NCBI GenBank assembly: GCA_016861165.1
Contig: BOKV01000019.1
Span: 29,424-93,423 of the forward strand
Source of the DNA: Alphaproteobacteria bacterium
GTDB taxonomy: Bacteria; Pseudomonadota; Alphaproteobacteria; Rhizobiales; Rhizobiaceae
Length of the DNA: 64,000 bases
Direction of reading: 5' to 3'
Part shown: positions 45,153 through 54,367 of the stretch, in pieces
Layout of the letters: each line of letters starts with the position of its first letter
Position numbering within the stretch: position 1 is the stretch's first letter
The notes under the pieces: generated by a model
The model's input: the letters and a program-made list of their open reading frames with translations, nothing else
What the model was told of the DNA's origin: nothing
The model's database searches: none
Program-made: the position numbers and the translations under genes

Positions 45153-46718
45153 ATGTGGCGATTGTTCGTATTCCTCGTGGCGGTGGCGGCGCTGGGCTTC
45201 CTGTTCGCCTGGTTCGCCGACCGGCCGGGCGAGGTGACCCTGGTCTGGCAGGGCCTGCGCTATCAGACCAGCCTGATGGTGGTCATCGCCGCGCTGGCGG
45301 CGCTGGTGGCGGTCATCCTGGCGGTGTGGTGGATCGTCGCCACGGTGCTGCGCTCGCCGGCGCTGATGCGCCGCTTCCTGCGCAACCGGCGCCGCGACCG
45401 CGGCTACTACGCGCTGTCGCAGGGGCTGATCGCGGCCGGCTCGGGCGACGCCGCCAGTGCCCGCCGGCTGTCGCGCGAGAGCCGCAGGCTGCTCGGCAGC
45501 GAGCCGCTGGTCGAACTGCTCGACGCGCAGACGCTGCTGCTCGAGCACGACCACGAAGCGGCGCGCACCCGTTTCGAGAAGATGCTGGAAGACGATGACA
45601 CCCGGCTGGTGGCGCTGCGCGGGCTCTATCTGGAGGCGGAACGCGAAGGCGCGCGCGAGGCTGCACGCCACTATGCAGAGGAGGCGGCGAGGCTGTCGCC
45701 GGCGCTCGCCTGGGCCGGCATGGCGACGCTGCGTCACCAGTCGGCCGAAGGCGACTGGCAGGGCGCGCTTGCCGCGCTCGAGCGCCTGCGGTCGGCCGGC
45801 GCGGTGGCGAAGGAGGAGGCGCAACGCAAGCGCGCGGTGCTGCTGACGGCGCAGGCCATGGCCGAGGCGCAGGCCGCCCCCGACAAGGCGGCGAAGCTGG
45901 CGCGCGAGGCGCACCGGCTGGCCGAGGAACTGGTGCCGGCGGCCACCGTGGCGGCGGCGGCGCTGGCGCGTACCGGCGACTACCGGCGCGCGGCGGCGAT
46001 CCTCGAGACGACCTGGAAAGGCACCGCCCACCCCGAGATCGCCGAGGCCTATGTGCATTTGCGCGGCGGCGATTCGGCGCGCGACCGGCTCAAGCGGGCG
46101 CGCAAGCTCGCCGCCATGCGGCCGGACGAGGCCGCCGGCCGGCTGGCGGTGGCCGAGGCGGCGATCGCCGCCCATGACTGGCAGGCGGCGCGCGAGGCGA
46201 TGCGGCCGGTGCTGGCCGAGGGCCCGAGCCAGCGCGCCTGCCTGCTGATGGCCGAGATCGAGGAGGGCGAGCATGGCGACCGCGGCCGCGTGCGCGACTG
46301 GCTGGCGCGCGCCGTGCGGGCGCCGCGCGATCCGGTGTGGACGGCCGACGGCCATGTCAGCGCGCACTGGCTGCCGGTTTCGCCGGTGAGCGGCCGGCTC
46401 GACGCGTTCGAGTGGAAGGTGCCGGCGATCGCGCTCGGCGCGCCGGCCGATCTCGACCTCGCGGCGGCCGAGCTGGCCGAGCGCGACGAGTCGGTCGAGA
46501 CGGCGGTTGTGGAGGCCGAGCCGGCCGAAGCGGCCGCGCCGGCGCCGGCCGAGGCAGGCTCGGCGGCGCCGGGACCGCGCGTTCCTGCGGCGAAGGCGGC
46601 CGAACCCACGGACGAGGAAGTGGCCACGGTGTTGCCGCTGGAGCGGCCCCCCGACGACCCTGGCGTCGAACCGGAGGAGAAGGCGGCCGCCGAGGAAAAG
46701 GCGTTCCGGCTGTTCTAG
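45153..46718 (+). CDS. HemY N-terminal domain / TPR protein
   Basis: A 521-residue inner-membrane protein with two N-terminal spans (RLFVFLVAVAALGFLFAWFA, MVVIAALAALVAVILAVWW), the HemY_N signature after them (RSPALMRRFLRNRRRDRGYYALSQGLIAAGSGD) and TPR-like helical repeats to about residue 420. A 90-residue acidic Ala/Pro/Glu-rich tail follows. Despite the name, this family is not protoporphyrinogen oxidase; it is associated with haem-pathway operons and its precise job is unsettled. The ATG at 45153 has GGTGAG upstream; one at 45141 is possible. Confidence 0.87.
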   Translation: MWRLFVFLVAVAALGFLFAWFADRPGEVTLVWQGLRYQTSLMVVIAALAALVAVILAVWWIVATVLRSPALMRRFLRNRRRDRGYYALSQGLIAAGSGDAASARRLSRESRRLLGSEPLVELLDAQTLLLEHDHEAARTRFEKMLEDDDTRLVALRGLYLEAEREGAREAARHYAEEAARLSPALAWAGMATLRHQSAEGDWQGALAALERLRSAGAVAKEEAQRKRAVLLTAQAMAEAQAAPDKAAKLAREAHRLAEELVPAATVAAAALARTGDYRRAAAILETTWKGTAHPEIAEAYVHLRGGDSARDRLKRARKLAAMRPDEAAGRLAVAEAAIAAHDWQAAREAMRPVLAEGPSQRACLLMAEIEEGEHGDRGRVRDWLARAVRAPRDPVWTADGHVSAHWLPVSPVSGRLDAFEWKVPAIALGAPADLDLAAAELAERDESVETAVVEAEPAEAAAPAPAEAGSAAPGPRVPAAKAAEPTDEEVATVLPLERPPDDPGVEPEEKAAAEEKAFRLF

Positions 46719-46738
46719 GTGGACGCGGGGAACATGGC

Positions 46739-48355
46739 ATGATGACGGGTGGGGAATTGCTGGCCGCCTGCCTGGTGGCGCAGGGCGTCGACCGGGCCTT
46801 CTGCGTGCCCGGCGAGAGCTATCTCGCGCTGCTCGATGGACTGCACGGCGGCGCCATCGAGGTGATCAATGCCCGCCACGAGGGCGGCGCGGCGATGATG
46901 GCGGAAGCCGACGGCAAGCTGACCGGCCGGCCGGGGGTGGCCCTGGTGACGCGCGGACCGGGCGCCACCAATGCGGCGAGCGGCGTCCATGTCGCCCAGC
47001 AGGATTCGACGCCGATGCTGCTGCTGGTCGGCCAGATCGCCCGCGACATGGGCGGCCGCGATGCCTTCCAGGAGGTCGACTACCGGCGGCTGTTCGGCGG
47101 CATGGCCAAATGGGTCGACGAGATCGGCGACGCCGACCGTATCCCGGAGATCGTCAGTCACGCCTTCCATGTCGCCATGAGCGGGCGGCCGGGTCCGGTG
47201 GTGCTGGCGCTGCCGGAGGACATGCTTGCCGATGAGACGCAGGCGCGACCCGGTCCGCGCGTCGCGGTCGAGGGGCCCCTGTGCGCGCCGGCGCAGGCGC
47301 AAGCGGCGATGAGCCTGCTGGCGCGGGCCGAGCGGCCGCTCATCGTCGCCGGCGGCTCGCGCTGGGACGACGCCGCGGTAGCGGCGCTGCAGCGCTTCGC
47401 CGAAGCATGGGACCTGCCGGTCGGCGTCACCTTCCGCCGCCAGGGCCTGTTTGACGGCGACCATCCCAGCTATGCCGGCGACATCGGCCTCGGCATAAAC
47501 CCGAAACTCGCCGAACTGGTGCGCCAGGCCGACTTGGTGCTGCTCATCGGCGGGCGGTTTTCGGAGAACCCGAGCCAGGGCTTCACCCTGCTCGACATTC
47601 CCAAGCCCCGGCAGGGCCTCGTCCATGTCCACCCGGGGGCCGAGGAGCTCGGCCGCATCTACCGGGCCGACCTCGCCATCAACGCCACCCCCGGCAGCTT
47701 TCTCGCCGCCGCGCTGGAGGTGCCGGCGGGCCGGCGCTTCACCGAGCGGCGGCAGGCGGCGCGCCAGGCCTATCTCGACTGGACGCGGACGCCGCCGGGC
47801 GTTGGCGCGGTGACCATGGCGCACGTCGTCCTGCAATTGCGCGAAGCGGTCGGCGGCGACACGATCATCGCCAACGGCGCCGGCAACTACGCGATCTGGC
47901 CGCACCGCTTCCTGCGCTACCGGCCGGGCATGCAGCTGGCGCCGACCTCCGGCTCGATGGGCTATGGCCTGCCGGCGGCGATCGCGGCGGCCAAGCGCCG
48001 GCCGCAAGCCGAGGTCTTCGTCTTCGCCGGCGACGGCTGCTTCCAGATGACCTCGGCCGAATTCGCCGTCGCCGTCGAGCACCGCCTGAGGGTGCGGGTG
48101 CTGGTCTGCGACAACGGCATGTACGGTACCATCCGCATGCACCAGGAGCGCGACTATCCTGGCCGGCAGATCGCCACCGCGCTTGCCAACCCGGATTTCG
48201 CGCTGTGGGCGAAGAGCTACGGCGCGGCGGCGTTCACGGTCGCCCGCGACGCTGATTTCGTGGCTGCCCTGGCGCAGGCGAGGGCCGCCGACGGGCCGGC
48301 GCTGGTGCACCTGAAGCTCGACCCGCGCGACATCGCGCCGGGGCGCACGCTGTAG
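46739..48355 (+). CDS. Thiamine-diphosphate enzyme, acetolactate-synthase-like
   Basis: A 538-residue ThDP-dependent enzyme with the three-domain ALS/benzoylformate-decarboxylase plan. N-terminal PYR domain: FCVPGESYLALLDGL with the ThDP-activating Glu, NARHEGGAAMMAEA, VTRGPGATNAASGVH. A central domain is at about 190-330. The C-terminal PP domain has SGSMGYGLPAAIAAA and the ThDP/Mg motif FAGDGCFQM ending in CDNGMYGTI. No ilvN regulatory subunit is next to it, so it is probably not the biosynthetic ALS; a decarboxylase or carboligase of unknown substrate is more likely. It lies 20 bases after the HemY-like gene. Confidence 0.83.
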   Translation: MMTGGELLAACLVAQGVDRAFCVPGESYLALLDGLHGGAIEVINARHEGGAAMMAEADGKLTGRPGVALVTRGPGATNAASGVHVAQQDSTPMLLLVGQIARDMGGRDAFQEVDYRRLFGGMAKWVDEIGDADRIPEIVSHAFHVAMSGRPGPVVLALPEDMLADETQARPGPRVAVEGPLCAPAQAQAAMSLLARAERPLIVAGGSRWDDAAVAALQRFAEAWDLPVGVTFRRQGLFDGDHPSYAGDIGLGINPKLAELVRQADLVLLIGGRFSENPSQGFTLLDIPKPRQGLVHVHPGAEELGRIYRADLAINATPGSFLAAALEVPAGRRFTERRQAARQAYLDWTRTPPGVGAVTMAHVVLQLREAVGGDTIIANGAGNYAIWPHRFLRYRPGMQLAPTSGSMGYGLPAAIAAAKRRPQAEVFVFAGDGCFQMTSAEFAVAVEHRLRVRVLVCDNGMYGTIRMHQERDYPGRQIATALANPDFALWAKSYGAAAFTVARDADFVAALAQARAADGPALVHLKLDPRDIAPGRTL

Positions 48356-48360
48356 CAAGC

Positions 48361-48392
48361 TGTCCGCCGCGCGTTTGCGCTCGGCGGGATGA
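48361..48392 (+). repeat. Dispersed hairpin repeat, copy C (left end degenerate)
   Basis: Core TGTCCGCCGCGCG...CTCGGCGGGATGA, matching the 38-bp element at 33915 except that the TCATCC left end is replaced by AAGC. It lies 5 bases after the ThDP-enzyme stop and 113 bases before tRNA-Thr. The rest of the gap shows only GC-rich sequence and a GATATA that may be the tRNA -10 element (48470-48475). Confidence 0.65.
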
Positions 48393-48505
48393 GGCTTGAA
48401 GGGCTGCGGCGACGCGGCGGGCGTCGGGGCCGGCGGGCGAAAAAGGGGATGATTCGCCGGGAACCTTGCGATATAAGGCAGCCCTCGCGCCATCGCTGGC
48501 GATTG

Positions 48506-48581
<76 letters not shown>

Positions 48582-48647
48582 TTTCACCGGGGCTTGCCAC
48601 CATCGGCCGGAATGTTCCGGCCACCGCCACGAGATGAGGGAGCGGCA

Positions 48648-49124
48648 TTGTTCGACGCGTTGAAAAACATGCTGCGGCGACGGCGGGACGCCGAGCCGGC
48701 GCCGGCCTTCGCCGACGACGACAAGCGGGTCGCGGAAGCAGCGCTGATGTTCCACGTCATCGCCGCCGACGGCATCGTCACCGACGAGGAGAAGCGGACG
48801 CTGTCGCAGCGCGTGTCGCGCCATTTCGGTTTGACCGACGAGGAGGCGGCCCAGCTCGTGCAGGCGGCGCGCGAGGCCGATGCCGAAGCGATCGACCTCT
48901 ACCGCTTCACCAGCACGCTCAAGCGCGAGCTCGACTACCAGCAGCGGCTGGGGCTGATCGAAGGGCTGTGGGAGATGGTTTTCGCCGACGGCGTCGTCCA
49001 CGAACTGGAGGACAATGTCGTCTGGCGGGTCGCCGAACTGCTCGATGTCGAGACCCGCGACCGGATGGAACTGAAGCAGCGCGTACGCGAGGGCCACGAC
49101 CGCGACGAGGCCGCGCGGGGTTGA
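48648..49124 (+). CDS. TerB-family tellurite-resistance-like protein
   Basis: A 158-residue helical protein of the TerB group, found widely outside tellurite operons. The start is a TTG giving (M)FDALKNMLRRRRD, where relatives have ATG; GAGGGAG 6 bases upstream supports it. Domain: RVAEAALMFHVIAADGIVTDEEKRTL (acidic EF-like metal site), HFGLTDEEAAQLVQAA, then the second repeat YQQRLGLIEGLWEMVFADGVVHELE. Role unknown; it may bind metal at the membrane face. It follows tRNA-Thr by 66 bases. Confidence 0.85.
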   Translation: MFDALKNMLRRRRDAEPAPAFADDDKRVAEAALMFHVIAADGIVTDEEKRTLSQRVSRHFGLTDEEAAQLVQAAREADAEAIDLYRFTSTLKRELDYQQRLGLIEGLWEMVFADGVVHELEDNVVWRVAELLDVETRDRMELKQRVREGHDRDEAARG

Positions 49125-49184
49125 ACAAGACCGATCGCGAGGATAGATGAGGCGCGGACATTTGCCCGGGCCCCGGAGAGGTTC

Positions 49185-49475
49185 ATGCGCGCCATCCTCG
49201 ATGTCATCCTGCTCGCCCTCAACATCTATGTGTGGATCATCATCGCCAGCGCCATCTTCTCCTGGCTGCATGCCTTCAACGTCGTCAACACGCGCAACCA
49301 GTTCGTCGCGATGATCGGCAACTTCCTCTATCAGGCGACCGAGCCGCTGCTGGCGCCGATCCGGCGCTATATGCCCAATCTCGGCGCCATCGACATCTCG
49401 CCGATCGCGCTGTTGCTGCTGATCTTCCTGGCGCAGCGGGTGATCGCGCTCTACATCTACCCGAACGTGTTCTGA
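49185..49475 (+). CDS. YggT family membrane protein
   Basis: A 96-residue inner-membrane protein with two spans ([21 protein letters not shown] and [21 protein letters not shown]) and the family motif [27 protein letters not shown] between them. YggT proteins are linked to osmotic-shock tolerance and division in various bacteria without a known mechanism. It starts 60 bases after the TerB gene and lies 4 bases before the DUF167 gene, a conserved pairing. Confidence 0.92.
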   Translation: MRAILDVILLALNIYVWIIIASAIFSWLHAFNVVNTRNQFVAMIGNFLYQATEPLLAPIRRYMPNLGAIDISPIALLLLIFLAQRVIALYIYPNVF

Positions 49476-49479
49476 AGCC

Positions 49480-49803
49480 GTGACGGAAGGCTGGGCGCGG
49501 CCGGGGCCGGGCGCGGTCCGCATCCTGGTGCGGCTGACGCCGAAATCGGCGCGCGACGGCCTGGATGCCATAGCCACCGCCGACGACGGCAAGGCATTCC
49601 TGAAGGCGCGGGTGCGCGCGGTGCCCGAGGACGGCAAGGCGAACGCTGCGCTGGAGAAACTGGTGGCCCGGGCGGCGGGCGTCGCCCGCAGCCATGTCGC
49701 GGTCGTCGCCGGCCAGACCAGCCGGCTGAAGACGGTGAGGATCGCCTGCGCCGACCCGGCGGCGGTGGTCAAGCGGCTCGAGGCGGCGCTCAGCGCCCCT
49801 TGA
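49480..49803 (+). CDS. DUF167 (YggU) family protein
   Basis: A 107-residue protein of the DUF167/UPF0235 family: [43 protein letters not shown] and [17 protein letters not shown] are the three conserved strands and helix. Function unknown. It uses a GTG start 4 bases after yggT and overlaps the 3' end of the convergent pyrophosphatase gene by 14 bases. Confidence 0.92.
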   Translation: MTEGWARPGPGAVRILVRLTPKSARDGLDAIATADDGKAFLKARVRAVPEDGKANAALEKLVARAAGVARSHVAVVAGQTSRLKTVRIACADPAAVVKRLEAALSAP

Positions 49804-50326
49804 CCTTCGCCCGCTCGATTGCCTCGACGATCATGTGGCGCGCGAAGGCGGCGTCATGCCAGCCGCCGATCCTGACCCACTTGCCGGGTTCCAGGTCCTT
49901 GTAGTGCTCGAAGAAGTGTTCGATCTGCCTCAGCGTGATCTCGGGCAGGTCGGAGAACTCGAACACCTTCTCGTAACGCCGCGTCAGCTTCGGCACCGGC
50001 ACGGCGATTACCTTCTCGTCCTGGCCGGCATTGTCCTCCATGATAAGGACGCCGATGGGGCGTACATTGATGACGCAGCCGGGGATCAGCGCGCGCGTGT
50101 TGCAGACCAGCACGTCGATCGGGTCGCCGTCGTCGGACAGGGTGTGCGGCACGAAGCCGTAATTGCCGGGATAGGTCATCGGCGTATAGAGGAAGCGGTC
50201 GACGAACAGCGTGCCGGCCTCCTTGTCCATCTCGTACTTGATCGGCTGGCCGCCGACCGGCACCTCGACAATGACGTTGACATCGTCGGGCGGATGGTTG
50301 CCGATGGGAATGGCGTCGATGCGCAT
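49790..50326 (-). CDS. ppa: Inorganic pyrophosphatase (family I)
   Basis: A 178-residue soluble Mg2+-dependent pyrophosphatase that hydrolyses PPi and drives biosynthetic reactions. Features: [20 protein letters not shown] with active-site Glu/Lys, [20 protein letters not shown], the metal-binding signature [26 protein letters not shown] and [20 protein letters not shown]. Length is typical (175-180 residues). The ATG at 50326 matches the [10 protein letters not shown]-terminus of relatives. Its end overlaps DUF167 convergently by 14 bases. Confidence 0.96.
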   Translation of the reverse strand: MRIDAIPIGNHPPDDVNVIVEVPVGGQPIKYEMDKEAGTLFVDRFLYTPMTYPGNYGFVPHTLSDDGDPIDVLVCNTRALIPGCVINVRPIGVLIMEDNAGQDEKVIAVPVPKLTRRYEKVFEFSDLPEITLRQIEHFFEHYKDLEPGKWVRIGGWHDAAFARHMIVEAIERAKVKGR

Positions 50327-50424
50327 GGGGCTCGCTCCGCTGGCCTCCCGCGCGTGCATAGACGCGGGCGCGGCCCGGCGCAATGCGCCAATGGGCGCAA
50401 TGAGGGCGAAAGGCAGGCCAACCC

Positions 50425-51069
50425 ATGTCGCGGCGGATTGGAGTGGCGGCACTGGCGGCGATGATCGGCGGCGCGGGCCTGCCCGGCGCGGACATGCCGG
50501 CGATGGCGCAGCCCTACACCAGCAGCTACTCGAAGCTCGACCTCGGCCAGGGCTGCCAATGGCGCGATGGCGAAGGCAACGCGGTTGCGGCCGATGACGT
50601 CGCCGACGGCGGCTGCGCCATCTGCCCGGGCACCGGCGCCAACGTCATCCGCATCTGCGAGGGCGACCTGCGCCAGAGCGCCGCCTACGGGCCGGAAGGC
50701 CTCCTCGGCGACGGCTGGCACAGCTTCGCCCAGTTCAACTGGATCGGCGCGACGGTCGAGTGGCGGTTGGACGGCTCCGAGCCGGTGGCGGCGATCCATC
50801 GCCAGTTCGTCGAGAACCTCAATGACAGCGGCGAGCCCGACGCGGCCAACCGCGGCCAGGTGCTGGTGATCTCGACGGTGGCGCGGCCGGGACGCGGACC
50901 GTCCTGCCCGGTCGGCCATGTCGACGCACGCGCCAACGCCAACGCCAACGAACTGGCGAGGCAGGTCGCCGACAGCGTGGCGCCGGCCTTCGTCTGCGGC
51001 GTCGACCGGCCGCGATTTCACGGCATGCGCGGCCCCTATTCGGGAACGCCGGGCGGCGTCGACGAATAG
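50425..51069 (+). CDS. Secreted hypothetical protein, cysteine-containing
   Basis: A 214-residue protein with an N-terminal signal ([31 protein letters not shown] region ending near residue 29). The mature part has about seven cysteines ([35 protein letters not shown]), suggesting several periplasmic disulfides. [18 protein letters not shown] is reminiscent of short repeats in exported Rhizobiales proteins, but I cannot name a family. It stands alone between ppa (divergent) and the GNAT gene (convergent, 3 bases). Confidence 0.65.
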   Translation: MSRRIGVAALAAMIGGAGLPGADMPAMAQPYTSSYSKLDLGQGCQWRDGEGNAVAADDVADGGCAICPGTGANVIRICEGDLRQSAAYGPEGLLGDGWHSFAQFNWIGATVEWRLDGSEPVAAIHRQFVENLNDSGEPDAANRGQVLVISTVARPGRGPSCPVGHVDARANANANELARQVADSVAPAFVCGVDRPRFHGMRGPYSGTPGGVDE

Positions 51070-51072
51070 GCC

Positions 51073-51579
51073 TCAGTCCCAGGCATAGGCGAGCTTGCGC
51101 AGGCGCTGGCCGTCGAAATGTTCCGCACCCTCGGCGACGGCGCGGCCACCGGCATTGAGATAGAAGCGGATGGCGCGGTCGTTGTCGGCCAGCACCCAGA
51201 CGACAGTGCCCTTGTAGCCACGCCGCGCAAGCTCGCCGCGGGCGGCGAGGAACAGCCGTTCGCCGAGGCCGATGCCCTGATATTCGGGCTTCAGGTAGAG
51301 CTCATAGACCTCGCCGCCATAGGGCAGCGTGGAGACGCGGTTGCGGCCGATGGTGGCGTAGCCGGCGACGGCCCGCCCGACCTCGATGACGAGGACGAAG
51401 GTGGAGCGGCGGATGGCGTCGGCCCACCAGCGCTCGCCGCGCCGGCGGATCATCCGCGTCAGCGCGCGATGGGGAACGATGCCGGCATAGGCATTGGCCC
51501 AGGCCGCGTCATGGACCTCGGCTATGGCGTGAGCATCTGACGGTTCCGCCCGTCTGGTTTCGATGGCGATCGTGCCCAT
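51073..51579 (-). CDS. GNAT family N-acetyltransferase
   Basis: A 168-residue acetyltransferase. GNAT motifs: RRAEPSDAHAIAEVHDAAW at the N-terminus, YELYLKPEYQGIGLGERLF with the acetyl-CoA pyrophosphate loop (Q-x-x-G-x-G), and VVWVLADNDRAIRFYLNAGG. The substrate is unknown. An ATG at 51579 is chosen over a GTG two codons upstream. A perfect CtrA box lies 16 bases before it, so transcription may follow the cell cycle. Confidence 0.85.
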   Translation of the reverse strand: MGTIAIETRRAEPSDAHAIAEVHDAAWANAYAGIVPHRALTRMIRRRGERWWADAIRRSTFVLVIEVGRAVAGYATIGRNRVSTLPYGGEVYELYLKPEYQGIGLGERLFLAARGELARRGYKGTVVWVLADNDRAIRFYLNAGGRAVAEGAEHFDGQRLRKLAYAWD

Positions 51580-51594
51580 GGGCACGATCTTACG

Positions 51595-51610
51595 TTAACC
51601 CCTCGTTAAC
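51595..51610. promoter_or_regulatory. CtrA box (exact consensus)
   Basis: TTAA-CCCCTCG-TTAAC matches the CtrA binding consensus TTAA-N7-TTAAC exactly. It lies 16 bases before the GNAT start, in the 101-base gap between that gene and typA (whose 3' end faces it). A box this close to a start would cover the core promoter and could either activate or repress it. Chance occurrence in a GC-rich genome is low but not negligible. Confidence 0.5.
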
Positions 51611-51680
51611 CAACAAGAGCCGAACGCCCGCCGGGTGGGGAAAAAGGTGGTCGCCCGCGTTGCTGCGCCGCCGCGCCCGT

Positions 51681-53501
51681 TCAGCCGGCGGCGCGCGCCT
51701 TTTCGGAGCGCTTGCGCTCGTGCGGGTCGAGAAAGCGCTTGCGCAGCCGGATCGACTTCGGCGTCACCTCGACCAGCTCGTCGTCCTGGATCCAGGCGAG
51801 CGCTCGCTCCAGCGTCATGCGGATCGGCGGCGTCAGCTTGACCGCCTCGTCCTTGCCGGCGGCGCGGATGTTGGTGAGCTTCTTGCCCTTCAGCACGTTG
51901 ACCTCGAGGTCGTTGTCGCGTGAATGGATGCCGACGATCATACCCTGATAGACCCTGGTGCCGGGGTCGATGATCATCGGGCCGCGATCCTCAAGATTCC
52001 ACAGCGCATAGGCGACCGCCTCGCCGGCCTCGTTGGCGATAAGCACGCCATTGGTGCGCCCGGCGATGTCGCCTTTCCACGGCTGCCAGGCGTGGAACAG
52101 CCGGTTCATCACCGCCGTGCCGCGGGTGTCGGTGAGCAGCTCCGACTGGTAGCCGATGAGGCCGCGCGTCGGGCAATGGAAGACAAGGCGGACGCGGTCG
52201 CCGCCGGACGGCCGCAGTTCAACCATGTCGCCCTTGCGTTCGCTCATCTTCTGGACGACGACGCCGGAATGGACCTCGTCGACATCGATGACGACCTCCT
52301 CGACCGGCTCCAGCAGCCGGCCCGCCGCGTCCTGCCGGGTGATGACGCGCGGGCGCGATACGGCGAGCTCGAAGCCCTCGCGGCGCATCTGCTCGATGAG
52401 GACGGCAAGCTGCAATTCGCCGCGGCCGGAGACGTGAAAGGCGTCCTTCTCGTCGGCTTCCTCGATTCGGAGCGCGACATTGCCCTCGGCCTCGCGCATC
52501 AGCCGGTCGCGGATGACCCGGCTCGTCACCTTGGCGCCTTCGGTGCCGGCGAGCGGCGAATCGTTGACGAGGAAGCTCATGGTGACGGTCGGCGGGTCAA
52601 TCGGCTGGGCCGGCAGCGGTTCGCTCACCTCCGGCGCGCAGAAGGTGTCGGCGACCGAGCCTTTCGACAGCCCGGCGATGGCGACGATGTCGCCGGCGCG
52701 TCCCTCGTCGATCGCCTGGCGGTCGAGCCCGCGGAAGGCGAGCACCCGCGTCACGCGGCCCGTCTCCAGCAGGCGGCCGTCGCGGGCCAGCACCTTGACG
52801 GTCTGGTTGGGCCTGACCGCGCCGGAATGTAGGCGCCCGGTGACGATGCGGCCGAGAAAGGGATCGGCCTCCAGGATGGTGCCGATCATGCGGAACGGCC
52901 CGTCGGCCACGGCCGGCGCCGGCACGTGCGACAGCACCAGGTCGAACAGCGGCGCCAGTCCAGCATCGCCCGGCCCGGCCGGGTCGGCGCTCATCCAGCC
53001 GTCACGACCGGAACCGAAGAGAATCGGAAAGTCGAGCTGCTCGTTGCTGGCGTCGAGGGCGGCGAACAGATCGAACACCTCGTTGACCACCTCGTTCGGC
53101 CGGGCGTCGGCGCGGTCGACCTTGTTGACGGCGACAATCGGCCGCAGGCCGACCTTCAGCGCCTTGGCGACGACGAACTTGGTCTGCGGCATCGGCCCCT
53201 CGGCGGCATCGACCAGCAGCACGGCGCCGTCGACCATGTTGAGGATGCGCTCGACCTCGCCGCCGAAATCGGCGTGGCCGGGCGTGTCGACGATGTTGAT
53301 GCGGGTGTCCTTCCAGACGACGGAGGTGGCCTTGGCGAGGATGGTGATGCCGCGCTCCTTTTCCAGGTCGCCCGAATCGAGCGCACGTTCGGCGACGCGC
53401 TGATTGTCGCGGAAGGCGCCGGACTGGCGCAGCAGCGCGTCGACGAGCGTGGTCTTGCCATGGTCGACATGGGCGATGATCGCGATGTTGCGCAGGTTCA
53501 T
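51681..53501 (-). CDS. typA: Translational GTPase TypA (BipA)
   Basis: A 606-residue ribosome-binding GTPase of the EF-G family that aids 50S assembly and stress or cold growth. G motifs: [19 protein letters not shown] (G1), the RGITI switch, [16 protein letters not shown] (G3) and [10 protein letters not shown] (G4). Domain II (about 205-300), the EF-G-like domain III/V region and the TypA-specific C-terminal domain ([39 protein letters not shown]) follow. Length matches the family. The ATG at 53501 is preceded by sequence with no close gene, so it is a single-gene unit. Confidence 0.96.
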   Translation of the reverse strand: MNLRNIAIIAHVDHGKTTLVDALLRQSGAFRDNQRVAERALDSGDLEKERGITILAKATSVVWKDTRINIVDTPGHADFGGEVERILNMVDGAVLLVDAAEGPMPQTKFVVAKALKVGLRPIVAVNKVDRADARPNEVVNEVFDLFAALDASNEQLDFPILFGSGRDGWMSADPAGPGDAGLAPLFDLVLSHVPAPAVADGPFRMIGTILEADPFLGRIVTGRLHSGAVRPNQTVKVLARDGRLLETGRVTRVLAFRGLDRQAIDEGRAGDIVAIAGLSKGSVADTFCAPEVSEPLPAQPIDPPTVTMSFLVNDSPLAGTEGAKVTSRVIRDRLMREAEGNVALRIEEADEKDAFHVSGRGELQLAVLIEQMRREGFELAVSRPRVITRQDAAGRLLEPVEEVVIDVDEVHSGVVVQKMSERKGDMVELRPSGGDRVRLVFHCPTRGLIGYQSELLTDTRGTAVMNRLFHAWQPWKGDIAGRTNGVLIANEAGEAVAYALWNLEDRGPMIIDPGTRVYQGMIVGIHSRDNDLEVNVLKGKKLTNIRAAGKDEAVKLTPPIRMTLERALAWIQDDELVEVTPKSIRLRKRFLDPHERKRSEKARAAG

Positions 53502-53609
53502 GGGGGCTTCTTGGCGGGGGTTGGGGCGCGCCGGCGGCGAGCACGCGGCGCGTTCGGTTCGTTGGCGAGCATATAGTCGCTTTGCGGCGGCCGCGAAAGG
53601 GGAGCCCGT

Positions 53610-54032
53610 TCAGACCGCGAATTCGGACAGCAGCAGGACGCGGCCGGCATGCTCGCCCTGGGCGAAGCGCGCGACAAAGGCCTTGTCGGCCGTCACGACA
53701 CGACCGTTGAGACGCAGCGCCAGCGCCAGATAGAGGCAGTCATAGAAGGGGTGGCGACTGCGCAACGAAATTTCGAATGCAGGTTCGACCAATGCCCCGT
53801 CGTCGTGCCAGTACGAAATCATCTTGCGATGGCTCGACGCGCTGCGACGCGCAGCGCTCTCACCGATTAGTCCCATCCTGACGTATTTGCCGAGAATGTT
53901 ACGGACCTCGAGATGCTGCAGCTCGGGCGCATGCAATCCGGCCAGGCGCAATACCTCCTCGGCGCGGCCGGAGTCGGGGTGTTGCAAATGCCACTTGAGC
54001 GCAACGTCGGCGTCAACCACCCAGGCGGTCAT
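53610..54032 (-). CDS. VapC-like PIN-domain toxin
   Basis: A 140-residue PIN-domain RNase of the VapC type. Acidic residues for Mg2+ are in [12 protein letters not shown] at the start, [11 protein letters not shown] and [24 protein letters not shown] near the C-terminus. VapC toxins cleave tRNA-fMet or rRNA when free of the antitoxin. It overlaps the antitoxin stop by 4 bases (54029-54032), so antitoxin is made first and the pair are coupled. GC is slightly lower than in neighbouring genes. Confidence 0.9.
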   Translation of the reverse strand: MTAWVVDADVALKWHLQHPDSGRAEEVLRLAGLHAPELQHLEVRNILGKYVRMGLIGESAARRSASSHRKMISYWHDDGALVEPAFEISLRSRHPFYDCLYLALALRLNGRVVTADKAFVARFAQGEHAGRVLLLSEFAV

Positions 54033-54256
54033 TCAAGTCCTTCGCGAATGTCCGCCTTGGTCACTTCCGGCAGGTTTGGCGGCTGGCCCTCGCGCAGGCG
54101 GCGGGAGATTGCCACCTTCTCCTCGGGCGTGAGCGGGGCGGCGGCGGCGAGCAGGTCGCGCAGCGACTGCTCGAAGGACTTGCCCGCGAGCTCCGCCTTG
54201 ATCTTGAGCTTGGCAATGACCTCGTCGTCGAGATTGCGGATCAGTACCTGGCCCAT
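54029..54256 (-). CDS. VapB/FitA-like ribbon-helix-helix antitoxin
   Basis: A 75-residue antitoxin. The N-terminus GQVLIRNLDDEVIAKLKIKA is a ribbon-helix-helix DNA-binding domain of the FitA/Arc type. FEQSLRDLLAAAAPLTPEE and the C-terminal tail that wraps the toxin follow. GGGAGGG is a strong ribosome site before the ATG at 54256, and an 8-bp inverted repeat (54271-54290) just upstream is the expected autoregulatory operator. Confidence 0.87.
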   Translation of the reverse strand: MGQVLIRNLDDEVIAKLKIKAELAGKSFEQSLRDLLAAAAPLTPEEKVAISRRLREGQPPNLPEVTKADIREGLE

Positions 54257-54270
54257 GCCTGAACCCTCCC

Positions 54271-54290
54271 TGCTATCAAACATGATAGCA
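54271..54290. promoter_or_regulatory. Operator-like inverted repeat of the vapBC module
   Basis: TGCTATCA-AACA-TGATAGCA, two perfect 8-bp arms with a 4-base spacer, 15 bases before the antitoxin start codon. Ribbon-helix-helix antitoxins usually repress their own operon from such a palindrome, so binding of VapBC complexes here is the likely control. It is AT-rich relative to its surroundings. Confidence 0.6.
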
Positions 54291-54367
54291 TCACGCCGAC
54301 CGTATTCAACGGCCTCATCCGGTCGTTCGGCCACCGCCCGGCTATTGCCGGACGGCGGCGGGCGGCT

